Shown here in pieces: positions 36,176 through 47,106 of a stretch of DNA of 64,000 nucleotides. The notes under the pieces are model-generated. The model was given only the letters and a program-made list of their open reading frames with translations, was not told where the DNA came from and searched no databases. Each line of letters starts with the position of its first letter. Positions within the stretch are counted from its first letter, which is position 1. A program made the position numbers and the translations under genes. Source of the stretch: Ciona savignyi (lineage: Eukaryota; Chordata; Ascidiacea; Phlebobranchia; Cionidae); contig CH002072.1 of NCBI GenBank assembly GCA_000149265.1, positions 212,049-276,048 of the forward strand, read 5' to 3'.

Positions 36176-36489
36176 TCACTATGTTTAAAATCATAATCAG
36201 AAAAATTAAAAATTGTTGGAACTGTATTTTTTACCAAGTGGTTTGTTTTCATCATCTTGGCTACTCCATTGGAGTCAAATACAATTTTACTATGATAATC
36301 CTTGTCACAAATATGTACACTACACACTGCGGTTCTTTTTCCAGGTAGTTTAGAACGCTTGCATTGTTGTATCCATTGCTTTTTTGTGTGGTTGTGAGGA
36401 AATCGATGGAAGTGCACAGGTGGATTGGAATTTCGTGTGCTGTAATAGGAATTTGTACATCCCGGAGCAAAACAATATACTCCACTCAC
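36112..36489 (-). CDS. THAP zinc-finger protein, element A (transposase N-terminus without catalytic core)
   Basis: 125 residues with a THAP C2CH module: VYCFAPGC, HFHRFP, KKQWIQQC and CSVHICDKDY, plus a VPTIF box (KNTVPTIFNF). THAP domains bind DNA and in Kolobok and P-type transposases recognise element ends. The ORF opens at a GTG; an ATG 38 bases upstream (MPKVKPLRRKKE) is out of frame in every copy, so the natural start needs a splice or has been lost. The Ser-rich C-terminus (QPSTSSATSRTSLS) is antisense to the ballast-like ORF and may be spurious. A full transposase would continue for several hundred residues. Confidence 0.7.
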   Translation of the reverse strand: MSGVYCFAPGCTNSYYSTRNSNPPVHFHRFPHNHTKKQWIQQCKRSKLPGKRTAVCSVHICDKDYHSKIVFDSNGVAKMMKTNHLVKNTVPTIFNFSDYDFKHSDQPSTSSATSRTSLSKQIIEK

Positions 36490-37395
36490 TCTTTCTTCCT
36501 TCTCAGTGGCTTAACTTTAGGCATTTTACAATATCTAATAAAAGGAACTAAATTAGAAAAGTGGTATATTCTTATTAACTTATTTGGGTAGTTAAGTAAA
36601 GATCTGTTATATATAATCTTCACTTACGTATCTGAGTCATTCTGTGTACTTATTGTCAGACTACACATCAGCTACTCAACTGTGGATTAACTGGTTTTTG
36701 CAATAAGTGGTATTATAAACCAGTAGGCTAATGCTCAGTTTCAATAACAGCAGACATTAAATGCACCACATACACAACAGCAAAACATTATACAAACAGC
36801 CAAGGTAAACCATGAAAGAAATATGCTTTTCCCACCGCATAGTCTAGCCTTTGCCTAATAGCTGGTTTATTTCTATAAATTGCTGGCAGTTACAGTTTAA
36901 TGCATTCTGTTATAGTTTTCTTGTTCTGTTTTCACTTCTATGATTTATGATATAAATTGCTAAGACTTATTATTCTAAAGTCATTTCAATACGAGACCTG
37001 TATACCTCAGCATTCAGCTTAGGTCCAGGACCGTGCAGGCCTTAATGACCGCGCTTAAAGTAAGCTGTCACCATGTACATTGGTTCAGTAAGGCTATATG
37101 AAAAGTGTTATGCTAAGTCTCCATAATAAAAACGAAAATACAACGCTCCTACAGGCGCTTCTGTTACTAATTCACCTCTAAACTGACACATGATTGTATA
37201 CAATGCATATAGGCACGAAATCTCAACAACGTCAGTGACGTAATACGGGAAATCCCCTAACATAAAATGAAATACATATTTGCTCATAACTCTTTAACCA
37301 AAAAATATTGGAAGAAACTGATTTGATTTTTGAAATCAGCGTATTTTTTTCCATTTATTAAGATATTCTTAAAATCGACTTCAGTTCCCCTTTAA

Positions 37396-37581
37396 ATCTT
37401 CTTGCGAGTAAGCCTTTGGCGCGAGGATCATCAATTCGTTGTGGAGGCGCTCAATCTCAGTAATCAGCTCATTCAGTTTTGGACCCATGCTCGAGTCCGT
37501 CATCATCACTTCAGCGAGCATATATTTTTGCCGCAGGATAATTTCTATCCCGTCAAAGTCCTTTCTTTCGACAGATTCCAT
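37396..37581 (-). pseudogene. BEL/Pao copy 2 gag N-terminus, truncated by the Kolobok-like element
   Basis: ATG at 37581 (MESVERKDFDGIEIILRQ), matching the start at 15495 in copy 1. It runs to KAYSQE and then enters the terminal inverted repeat of element A. Confidence 0.75.
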
Positions 37582-37833
37582 GTCAGCAACAGGAAAGATA
37601 CAACGATAATAAAGGTTACTGTGACGTAACAGACAGTACCAGCAAAGCAAGTACAAATCGGTACAATAATAAGTTCGGTAGAAATCAGTAACAGTAAATT
37701 CAAAATTCAGTAAGTAACAGTAAATTTAATAACTGTCGGCTTTAAATCAGTAAGTCAGTAATCAGTAGGTATAACAATAAATCATTAATCAGTAAGAATC
37801 AGTAAATTCAATATGGATCAGTTAAAAACTTAT

Positions 37834-38263
37834 GTAAGGCCTCTATCTGGTGCGACCTATAGTTATATGAACACCCGAGTCCTTAACATGGGAAACAGTG
37901 TTAACGCGCTGACCCACACACTTGATATCTCACCTGGTTGATGGTACTTTATTTACTGGATGAGCGTTCAGCGGTTTTCTATTATACAAATTTGACATAA
38001 ATACACATAAATAAAACAACAAATATTAATAATCAATTATCTTACCAACTTTTTTTCCGTAGGTCTATCTATTTAAATTCGGTAAAATGGTTTCAGTATG
38101 AACGTGGTGTCGGTATAGGAATCAGAACAAAAAAGAGGGCAAACCACGAGGTTGCGGAAATATAAAGCATAATAATTATTACCAAAAATGACGTCACAAT
38201 AATAAACATAGACGTTTTAAAAAACATTAATTATGAGCCAAATTAGGGTTTACAGATGTTTAA
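37834..38263 (-). repeat. BEL/Pao copy 2, 5' LTR
   Basis: TGTAAGGCCTCTATCTGGTG to ACAGATGTTTA, as at 15726-16133, with a small duplication (ACATAAATA) and a few substitutions. Length about 430 bp. Confidence 0.75.
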
Positions 38264-38886
38264 GGTTTATAATAAAAGGGCGGAAATACAGATATAGCAA
38301 AACAGCAGGGAAATAAGTGTAGATGTTAGCTCACATTAGCCCCGGTCATTTTAAACTATGTTTCAATAGGGTGTTTTAACGAACAGCGGCAATGTTTTAC
38401 GAAAGTTTCAGATTTGAGACAAAATCAATAAAGACATTTACATATAGGGACTTATTTTTTTTAAATTTTACTACCACGATTATATATCTGGCACATAAAT
38501 GAAGACAATTTAGCAGATTACTGTTGATCTCGGGGGCTCCAAATATCATGTAGCTCAGTGAAAGGGTATTCTTAATTTAGCAGCAATTCAATTTTCGATT
38601 TCGTTTCAAAACTTGACGCTGTGTGTGCAGGTACAGAATAGCTGAGTTGGTGTTTCCAGATCAATGAGGCATATCTCACATTTATCTGAATCAATTATCG
38701 TCAACTTATACAATTCAGTAATGCTACAGAAGCTTCAAAATAGTTGATCTGTAGGAATTTTGTTATATATTTTGTTGCATATAGGGCCTTCAACATATTT
38801 TTTTATTTTTTCACCGAGCCAAGTTTCGAACCCATGGTGGGCTCGTTACTCGGACCGTTTGTTTACAGGAGTAGGTATATGTATCT
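38264..38886. other. Unit 2 flank without a recognised gene
   Basis: Duplicate of 16134-16747. AT-rich, no coding region seen. Confidence 0.5.
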
Positions 38887-39110
38887 TTAGTCTATCCAAT
38901 TGAACACGGCTCCGCAGCGACATTTCGTGGATGATTTTATTGATCTACATTCGCACACGGCATATTCACAAACAAAAGAAAATATAACATTTTTACAATC
39001 TGGGTTGCTGCAATCTTTATAATGTCCTGGTGACGTTTTAGTATTGAGTGTGCCACATTCGCAGATGATAGAATCGGCTTCGCAGGTTAAACAACTGGTT
39101 GTATCCGACC
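38887..39110 (-). CDS. Cys-rich ORF of unknown function, copy in unit 2 (partial)
   Basis: Same frame as 16748-16975, with SCLTCEAD, IICECGT, KDCSNPDCKN, VCEYAVCECRS and KCRCGA and the same TAA. All cysteines are retained. A SINE abuts the 5' end, so the start of the protein is not visible. Confidence 0.4.
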
Positions 39111-39394
39111 TCTTAGTCTGGTATTTTGGTGTGACGCCTTTCAGCCGAAGGGTTGTAGATTCATAACTGGTCTCTAGCTAGTCGGTTGTGTCCTTGGGCA
39201 AGGCACTTTACGGACATTGCCTGAACCCAGCAGTTTAATTGGTTCTAGCAAATTAAAGGAACGTGTGAATCATACACAACACACTGCAATAGCCCCGGTA
39301 ACCCGACGATGGGCACGAGGTGATCTGACGATTACCCGTGTGATAACACCCTTGGTTTTTCCATTCACAGGGATTAACATGAGTATCCTATTCT
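39108..39394 (+). repeat. tRNA-derived SINE in the unit 2 flank
   Basis: Same insertion as 16974-17243, with a slightly longer head (GACCTCTTAGTCTGG). Tail GAGTATCCTATTC. Confidence 0.85.
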
Positions 39395-39495
39395 ATATGT
39401 GTTGATATCTTGTGTACCCTTGTGTTCAGCGCTCTTATTGGCTGCACGATGCGTAAATACCCAATAAAATACCGGACCTCTGTTCACCCCTTCCT

Positions 39496-40449
39496 TTACC
39501 CTGGTAAAACCTGTCTAAAGTTAGATCGCTGCTGCAGCTGTTTTCCCTTTGTTTCAGGGCTGCTAAGAGTGCGTTTATTTTCTCTGTTTTCCTGCGATGT
39601 TTGATTCCCTTTCAGACCAATCGAGTCTGTTTTGCCATAAGCGTGCTGGAATTGAGTGCCGTCAGCAAAACTTGCTTCTTTAACAAGGCTGCCATCGGTA
39701 TGTGCAGCACCGACACGTGTGCGAGGCCTGTTCTCGGGGATCGTTGGGCTGGCTTCAACTGCTTTGCTCCCCAGTTTGGAAAATCCAATGCGCGCATCTA
39801 ACATTCGGATTGTTTATGTCCTGCCTCCTGACAATATTTACATGTGCGAACTTGGCCGATGTATGTCACATACAATTCAAAATCGTTGATGTTAAAATAG
39901 CTCGGTATGGGGTTTGAATTTAAATCATCTTTTAAAACTGATTATATTCTCATACCAGATATGAGCCCTAGCTTATTGAGTTTGCTTTGTACGTTGTGAA
40001 TAGGAAGGTAGTTCTTTTCAAAAAAGGCCTTGATTTCGTCGTTTTTCAGTGGCACTGGTACCCATCCAATAGCTATTTGATATTTTCGATCTTTTGGAGC
40101 ATATCTGCCAATTTAATAGATTTTCCATTCTTTTCGGATAATAGCTAGTTTACACGCAGAGGAAATGACTTAACGGAAGTAAAGTGGAACAGCCGTGCGC
40201 ACATTAATCGCCCACTTCAACAATTTTAACATAAGTTAATATAATGTGCAAAAATATGACATAAGCCGCATATGTCAATACAAGACCCTGTTTGTAAAAT
40301 CGAAACATTCGTTTTTTTCTGCTATTTTCGCATTCGCACAGTAGCGGTGCAAATCGTGAATGGAGCATAGATACAACATAATAAGCGTTTTCGTCTGGCG
40401 CCACTAGTGACAAAGCGTTACCATTGACAACGATGTAATACTTCCTCAT
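39496..40449 (-). pseudogene. Zinc-knuckle gag/ORF1-like relic, unit 2 copy
   Basis: Starts at ATG 40449 (MRKYYIVVNGNALSLV), as in unit 1. It passes through the CCHC knuckle CKYCQEAGHKQSEC near 39800-39850 and ends as a 102-residue polar tail (LDARIGFSKLGSKAVEASP to FRQVLPG). The tail frame is intact here, while the middle has lost part of the segment preserved at 17931-18122. Confidence 0.6.
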
Positions 40450-40789
40450 TTTGACTCACAGGTTTCGTGAACAAGTTAGTTTATTTGAGATTTCCTTGGT
40501 GGTTTTAAACAGTTTAAATCGGAATGATGACTTAGTATTTAGTTACCATAGATTACTATAAGTTTTGTTTTAATACATAGATACAGGTGAATATAACTTG
40601 CAAATAGCTTTGCGAGGTTTGTGGGGGGAATTTCATATCAAAGTATTATAGATACCAACCACAACAGGTAGCTGAATATTAAAATCAGAATCGTTTTGAT
40701 TTATCTGCATTGAGTTTAGGAATTCGGGAAGCCATTACTTTAGAATTAAATAGGATATTCATTCTTTTAATATAGAAATTAATAAATTC

Positions 40790-41005
40790 AAAGAATTAGA
40801 ATCTTAATTCTTTCAGCTGAAAGGCGCCGCAATAAACAACCAGACAAACCGGTCGAACAAAGTTGTGTCTGTTTAAACAGTTTACTGGGTTAGTGTGTCG
40901 CCTTTCAGCCTAAAGGTTATTGGATCGAGACTAGCCACTAGCAAGTTGGGTATATGGTTGGTCAATGCAGTTAGTAGATATTTTGCGAAGCCAGTGGATT
41001 TATAA
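40790..41005. repeat. Scrambled SINE fragments at the end of unit 2
   Basis: Minus-strand head sequence (TTTCAGCTGAAAGGCGCCGC to ACCGGTCG, 40815-40855) is followed by a plus-strand copy from GTTTACTGGGTTAGTGTGTC through AGCCAGTGGATT. The same arrangement recurs at 51545-51755, so it belongs to the duplicated unit. Confidence 0.7.
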
Positions 41006-41007
41006 AC

Positions 41008-41063
41008 CCAGATTTTAACTGATTTATTACAAATGTCATAGATCCGATATTTATATTAACTGC
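41008..41063 (+). repeat. Remnant of the KLHL 5' flank
   Basis: CAGATTTTAACTGATTTA, then ACAAATGTCATAGATCCGAT and TTAACTGCTG, match 4333-4446 with an internal deletion and then stop at a SINE. This is the upstream flank of a KLHL unit whose gene is no longer present. Confidence 0.65.
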
Positions 41064-41065
41064 TG

Positions 41066-41363
41066 TCCGGCCAGTTAGCCTAGCGGTTAAGTGCGTTGCC
41101 TTTCAATCGAAAAGTTGCAGATGCGAAACTGGTCGCTATCTAGTCTGCTGTGTCCTTGGGCAAGGCACTTTGCGGACATTGCCTAAACCCAGCGGATAAT
41201 TGGGTTCTACCAAATTGAAGGAACGTGTCTATCATATACAACACACTGCAATAGCTCCGGTAACCCGACGATGGGCGCGAGGTGATCTGACGATTGCCCG
41301 TGTGATAGCCCCCTTGGTTTTCCCATTCACGGGGATAAAGATGAATATCCTATCCTATCCTAT
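41066..41363 (+). repeat. tRNA-derived SINE, full length (reference copy)
   Basis: TCCGGCCAGTTAGCCTAGCG gives a box A-like start, then AAAAGTTGCAGATGCGAAAC as a box B-like segment. The tRNA-unrelated body follows, ending in ATGAATATCCTATCCTATCC, a 5-bp tandem tail. Composite tRNA-derived SINEs of this kind have been described in Ciona; the family name is not asserted. Confidence 0.9.
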
Positions 41364-44026
41364 ACATCGTTATTTTTACCGTTTATTTATTATTATTCTA
41401 ACTACATTTTATAACTTTTGGGAGACATTGCTGCTTGACACCATACCTAACTGCTCCCTAGACAAAATCACAATGGAGTGATAGTAATAACATTTGCTAA
41501 CTTGTTCGTGTTTTTTTTCATTTCTTGTTTCTGTCACTTCTCTATTAAACATTAGGGCTGCGAATTTATGGTAATTTACCACATGAATAATTATTTTTAG
41601 TTCAGGATTCTTGTTCGGCATGTAGTGCTTATCACTTGTATTGTAACTGTTGAGTTAAATTATTTTTGTCAAATTAGTTTCGATCGGAGAAACCTCAATA
41701 TGCAGACCTAATATGGACTTTCACGTGTTTGCATGCATGTATTTGTTTATGTAAACTATAATTAAATTTAAAGTCACATTTGATTGGACTGACCTCAATA
41801 AAATCCATAACATTTGAATAAAAAAATGAGTCTGATTTGGATAGACATGTTAAAAATGACTCAAAAAATTATTCGAAAAATAAAACTAGGATAATTTTTG
41901 ACTCAAAAATGTTCTCATAGTGGTTTAGAGTTAACTTTTTTAAAGCGAGGAGGCGCAGTGCATTAAATATGTGCCAGTAAAACCTCAATTTTATGTCTGG
42001 TAACTGCAAAGGTTGACAATTAATAAGATGAATCTCTCGATTTCACGCGTGGATCAAATAATTTTGCCTCAATCCGACTCTTTAAGATAGACTCACGTTG
42101 GTTTGAACGTTAGTTTGTTTATTGTCAAATCGTTGTCAATGTAGCACACGAATATAATTCAATGTCACTATACTCGTGAAGGCTTCATTTTTCATTGAGT
42201 TGGTGTTACAGCTTGATACGAGTATATGTAAACAGTTCGCTTTTCCTTGTTCTGTCGACCTGCAGAATGACGGTATGTTATCACAGATTGTTAAAGGGGT
42301 TGCGTTGATGTAAATTGTCAGTAACCTCACCATGACAGTGTGGACAAGCTTATCTATCGGATCAAACAGCAAATCAATGACAAAACCTCTAACCAACTTA
42401 TGTTTTAACAAAATAGGTAATCCATAATCAACTTTGTTTAGAATAGGTATCATGATATGGAAGTGGTGAAAAACTTGTTGTCGTTCTTTTTGACAATGTT
42501 TCTTATTTCTGGGTGTATAAATATACCATGTGAAAAAACCTTGTTACAATCCGGACCCCGGTATATGTCTCATCAATGTATTCACAATCTGTCACCACAC
42601 GCCAACCTTGCAAAATGAACTTTGTTTTCCCCGAGTTGTAGGCACAGCCCAGTATTGAAAGCTGCACATGTAGAATCATGGATCTTTTTTGTGCTCATTT
42701 TCAACCTATTTGTACCTGTGAAAACAAACATAATTTTTAGTCATAATCATTAAGAAATGTTTTCTAGCTATTTTAAGAAACCAGAAAGTAATTCAAATAA
42801 TTTTGATGATGTTAAATGTCTGAACATTAGTCAATTGCTTGCCAAATCAACAAAACCAGTCTGCAGTTTTAAAACATAACAATTCTACTATAATCACCAG
42901 ACTGCTTGGTTAAAATAAAATAGTCGCCATCTGTGCCACTGAGTATCTTTCTTTTTATCACATAACCAATTTGTCCCAGTTAAATTTTCAATTCCCGGTC
43001 AGCATACCCGAATTAATAAATTCTAACCAACCCCTAATCCTGGTAAGGTTGTCACACGGCTCCTGCCCTCCTCCCAACAGTTACTACGGATAATAAAAAA
43101 TCTCCCTCTTGGCCACACGTGGATCGGTCATTCCAAATCTTAGCCATCCGGACATCACCCCCTCCATGATAAAACAAATATTACTGTTAATCTTTTTTAT
43201 ATATTACACATATTTTATATACATATATATATATATATACATTGTTTTCATCGTTTTTATATTTATTTAAAAGGATTTTAACGTGTGTGATGCAAGGGGT
43301 GTGTGGAAACATGCCTGAGAAACAATTTGCCATAATATTCAAGTATGTAAAGCAATAAACAATCTTATAGAAACAGATATAGAGCATGAGCAGTGAACAA
43401 GGGGGTGACCAGACATTTATAATTTTTACCTTAAACTGTGTTTTGGAGTATCCGGCACAAACAATAGATAAAACCCATAAGTGGTATTAACAATTTCTAC
43501 TTTTCTGCAATCTATCCAGCGTGGGACACATTTAAAGGTGTGGACAGAGTTAATACACATAAGAAATAACCAATATAACTTTGCAAGCAATTTTACTCTA
43601 CACTGATGTAGATTGTATTAGCAGTTACAACTGTATTGTCCACCCAAATGTACCTGAAATAAATTCAGTTCATAAATTTAACATTGCCAATAAATACACA
43701 AAAAGTCTATTTCATTGTATCCAGTGTTGTTAAAATACAATTTTCATTATTCTTTAAATGTTATACTGAGAACTCAAATTGTGGCAAAATAGATATATCT
43801 TGTACAAAACTAAGTCAACTTGTTCATAATGATTAGACATTATACCTACTAGATACTCTCTTCTTCGTTAATCATTTTGGGTGCCAGATGATTCCTGGCG
43901 TAAATTCTTTTAAAACTGAAGCAGGAAGTCTGGTCATGCAATACTGAAAAAGAAGTATATGGTAATGCAAACAAAAATGCTTTATCTTACTTCAATAGTA
44001 AAATTGACTTTTTGTATGTCTGCTAG
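41364..44026. other. AT-rich DNA, mostly without a recognised gene
   Basis: Long AT-rich stretch with an (AT)n microsatellite at about 43217-43241. The only coding hints are on the minus strand at 42136-42725 (separate entry). It differs from the duplicated units and looks single-copy within the window. Confidence 0.45.
42136..42725 (-). other. Possible exons of an unidentified minus-strand gene
   Basis: An acceptor-like TTTGTTTTCACAG (about 42715) opens sequence with a frame HVQLSILGCAYNSGKTKF then GWRVVTDCEYIDETYTGVRI. A second open stretch (42136-42453) reads DYGLPILLKHKLVRGFVIDL and LVHTVMVRLLTIYIN. They look more protein-like than their AT-rich surroundings, but frames do not join cleanly and I recognise no family. 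Confidence 0.22.
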
Positions 44027-45055
44027 CTCTAGAACAGGCATGGGCAACCCCTGGCATGCGTGCCCAACTTGGCACGCGAGCTCGTATTTCTGGCACGCTA
44101 GTTCAAGGAAATAAGATTCCTTTCTCTTAAAGATGATAACTTAAAAGTTGTTGTATTATTTGATGTGCATAAAATGTTTATTACCGTAAGTTGCGAAGAT
44201 TTGATTATTTATTGCAATGTTATTGTTACTCAAATTTTTGCAAATTTTGTAACCTGCTGCCACAGACGAATCGGACGTGAAAGAAATTTGTACGTTTGTG
44301 CAGCCAACCAGATGTAGTTAATATCAGTTACCCTTAGCATCCTAATTTACTTTTGATAGCAATTTGAGATACAAAGTGTTATAAGGCTAAACATGATGTA
44401 CGATGTACCGGTAAGGTCATTCGGTATCGGTAAAGGTCATAAATGCATATTTCGGCAAGTAAAAAAACTTATTTCACATAAGCTCATCGTTACGTTTATC
44501 AAATTGCGTTAATGAGAGTAAAAATTCATCGTTGAACACACTTTTTCACCTGCCTAAGGTTTGCTCTATCAGTAATAGTACAGCGCTTGCTTATTTTGCA
44601 GTAAAGATAAAAATTAAAAGTCATTACTGTAAAACAGCGGTTTTCAAACTGGGGTCCGCGGTCCTTTGGGGACCTCGAGACAATTTTCTGAGACCGCCAA
44701 GCACCTTCCAAAAAATTTAAACGACGCTTATAAAAAAAAATGTGTGAAATTAAGTTTTTACGCAACTTCTCTTCCAATCAACCTAACAAACAATTTGTCA
44801 TGAAAGCTTACACTTTACAGGCTAGGCATTTATGACATCACAAGAAGCTATTTGATGTCACATTAGTGTAATTCAAAAGTACAGAACTCCTACTATAGTA
44901 GGAAATAGTACAACTCCCATTATAGTAGGGGTAAACATTCAAAAACAGAAATATGTTCTCACGAATTGTTAGTTGGCACGCGGAAGGATTTTTCCATTAA
45001 TTTAAGCCGATTTTGGCACCCAGGCCGAAAAAAGTTGCCCACCCCTGCTCTAGAC
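44027..45055. mobile_element. hAT-like MITE with 8-bp target duplication
   Basis: The element 44035-45047 has termini CAGGCATGGGCAACCCCTGG and the inverse of CAGGGGTGGGCAACTTTTTT, flanked by CTCTAGAA and CTCTAGAC (7 of 8 identical). CAGGG-type ends and 8-bp duplications are hAT hallmarks. No transposase frame is present. An inner AACAGCGGTTTTCAAACTGG at about 44632 resembles another hAT-type end, so a second element may be nested inside. Confidence 0.72.
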
Positions 45056-45070
45056 ATGCAACATGTTCTT

Positions 45071-45170
45071 NNNNNNNNNNNNNNNNNNNNNNNNNNNNNN
45101 NNNNNNNNNNNNNNNNNNNNNNNNNNNNNNNNNNNNNNNNNNNNNNNNNNNNNNNNNNNNNNNNNNNNNN
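45071..45170. other. Assembly gap (100 N)
   Basis: Exactly 100 N directly after the hAT-like element. The true length is unknown. Confidence 0.98.
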
Positions 45171-46600
45171 AAGAGAATACACTACGTACCGGGTACATAT
45201 TAATAAAGCACAAGTGATGAAAAACTGAAAGTGCCATCAGTATTTGGTAACATTCCATTATAAAACTAAGCAGCGTGGTTCTTACAAAACGGGTATATAT
45301 GGGTGTAGTGAAAGGAAAACAACCACTTTTCTGTGGGCCTTTTTGATTAAGCAAAGCATATAATGGACACAAACTTGATGCAGAGAAATACAACCGAATA
45401 TGTAAACTACCTGTAAAATGTAACTTAAGCTTAAGGTAAGCACGAAGGCCAAATTATAAAATGTAACCATTATTGATCATTCTGAAAAGTATGGCATATT
45501 TTAAATTGTTTAATTCACTACATGAGGCCAATAACAGGTGCATATACATTAAGTAATTTTCAGGTTAATAACCTTAACAAAAGTTCACAGGTTCCCCTGC
45601 TATATTTTTCGGGACTAACCAGGCTAAAGGCTACAATTATTTCCCTGAAACATACCAACTGATAATACAAGATCAGCATTTAAAAAGGGGGGAACTGAAG
45701 TCAATTTTAAGAATATCTTAATAAATGGAAAAAAATACGCTGATTTCAAAAATCAAATCAGTTTCTTCCAATATTTTTTGGTTAAAGAGTTATGAGCAAA
45801 TATGTATTTCATTTTATGTTAGGGGATTTCCCGTATTACGTCACTGACGTTGTTGAGATTTCGTGCCTATATGCATTGTATACAATCATGTGTCAGTTTA
45901 GAGGTGAATTAGTAACAGAAGCGCCTGCAGGAGCGTTGTATTTTCGTTTTTATTATGGAGACTTAGCATAACACTTGTCATATAGTCTTACTGAACCAAT
46001 GTACATGGTGACAGCTTACTTTAAGCGCGGTCATTAAGGCCTGCACGGTCCTGGACCTAAGCTAAATGCTGAGGTATACAGGTCTCGTATTTAAATGACT
46101 TTAGAATAATAAGTCTTAGCAATTTATATCATAAATAATAAAAGTGAAAACAGAACAAGAAAACTATAACAGAATGCATTAAACTGTAACTGCCAGCAAT
46201 TTATAGAAATAAACCAGCCATTAGGCAAAGGCTAGACTATGCGGTGGGAAAAGCCTATTTCTTTCATGGTTTACCTTTACCTTGGCTGTTTGTATAATGT
46301 TTTGCTGTTGTGTATGTGGTGCATTTAATGTCTGCTGTTATTGAAACTGAGCATTAGCCTACTGGTTGAGAATACCACTTATTGCAAAAAACAGTTAATC
46401 CACAGTTGAGTAGCTGATGTGTAGTCTGACAATAAGTACACAGCAAGCACTCAGATAAGTAAGTGAAGAATATATATAATAGATCTTTACTTAACTACCC
46501 AAATAAGTTAATAAGAATGTACCACATTTCTAATTTAGTTCTTTTTATTAGATATTGTAAAATGCCTAAAGTTAAGCCACTGAGAAGGAAGAAAGAGTGA

Positions 46601-46981
46601 TTGGAGTATATTGTTTTGCTCCAGGATGTACAAATTCCTATTTCAGCACACGAAATTCCAATCCACCTGTGCTCTTCCATCGATTTCCTCACAACGACAA
46701 AAAAACGGTTGAAGCAATGGATACAACAATGCAAGCGTTCTAAACTACCTGGAAAAAGAACCGCAGTGTGTAGTGCACATATTTTTGATGAGGATTATCA
46801 TAGTAAAATTGTATTTGACTCCAATGGAGTAGCCAAGATGATGAAAACAAACCACTTGGTGAAAAATACAGTTCCAACAATTTTAAATTTTTCTGATTAT
46901 GATTTTAAACATAGTGATCAACCCAGTACATCAAGTGCAACTTCAAGAACTTCTTTATCCAAGCAGATAATTGAAAAATAA
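46601..46981 (+). pseudogene. THAP-domain ORF of element B (frameshifted)
   Basis: The C-terminal two thirds (KQWIQQCKRSKLPGKRTAVC, CSAHIFDEDYHSK, NTVPTILNFS) match element A. A slip in the run AAAAAAACGG near 46702 puts the N-terminal Cys pair (ATGCTCC side, CFAPGC-type text) in another frame, so no complete THAP domain is encoded. Confidence 0.65.
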
Positions 46982-47106
46982 GGGCTTTTAGTAATGCAAG
47001 TCCAGTCTGGCATTATTTTGTGCACAAATGCATGTACATTCATGCAGCATAAACATTCTTGCGGTGTGTCCATAAAAATACAGTTTTTGCAACGGCACCA
47101 AGTCAT
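46918..47106 (-). CDS. P2X7-ballast-like ORF of element B
   Basis: Intact C-terminal frame with WCRCKNCIFM, ECLCCMN, WTCITKSPYF and CLDKEVLEVAL, matching element A. The frame continues upstream to about 47275 (MDDSFQHSGMDERSF) with the same in-frame TAG; a short deletion (TCAGACC-TTGG) shifts the stretch between. It overlaps the THAP ORF tail to tail. Confidence 0.58.
   Translation of the reverse strand: MTWCRCKNCIFMDTPQECLCCMNVHAFVHKIMPDWTCITKSPYFSIICLDKEVLEVALDVLG

Larger units (their letters stand above)
35055..37395. mobile_element. Kolobok/T2-like DNA element A with THAP and P2X7-ballast-like ORFs
   Basis: The element is 35059-37391 between TTAA duplications (35055-35058 and 37392-37395), with termini AGGGGAACTGAAGTC and its inverse. 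TTAA followed by AGGRR is typical of Kolobok/T2 elements, whose transposases carry THAP domains. The inverted repeats are very long, about 590 bp (35059-35645 and 36802-37391). BEL copy 1 provides the empty site (near 15305-15315). The roughly 1.15-kb centre has a minus-strand THAP ORF and a plus-strand Cys-rich ORF that overlap tail to tail. No DDE core is present, so it is non-autonomous. Confidence 0.85.
29420..38263 (-). mobile_element. BEL/Pao LTR retrotransposon 2 (minus strand, split by a Kolobok-like element)
   Basis: Same element and orientation as 9729-16133 and clearly its duplicate. The 3' LTR is gone; internal sequence begins at about 29420 (ATACACGTAATATC, as at 63424). A 2.33-kb Kolobok-like element (35059-37391) sits in gag. 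The protease and RT frames are better preserved than in copy 1, but integrase and RNase H are broken. Confidence 0.9.

Noticed and set aside
36364-36591. 75-aa plus-strand ORF (and the related ORFs at 46495-46734 and 61577-61810 minus)
   Set aside because: They lie opposite the THAP coding sequence and vary between copies; hydrophobic stretches are a by-product of the complementary strand.
43217-43241. (AT)n microsatellite
   Set aside because: Ordinary simple repeat in AT-rich DNA; noted but not of interest.
45000-45393. ORFs spanning the N run
   Set aside because: They are open only because the gap translates as unknown residues.
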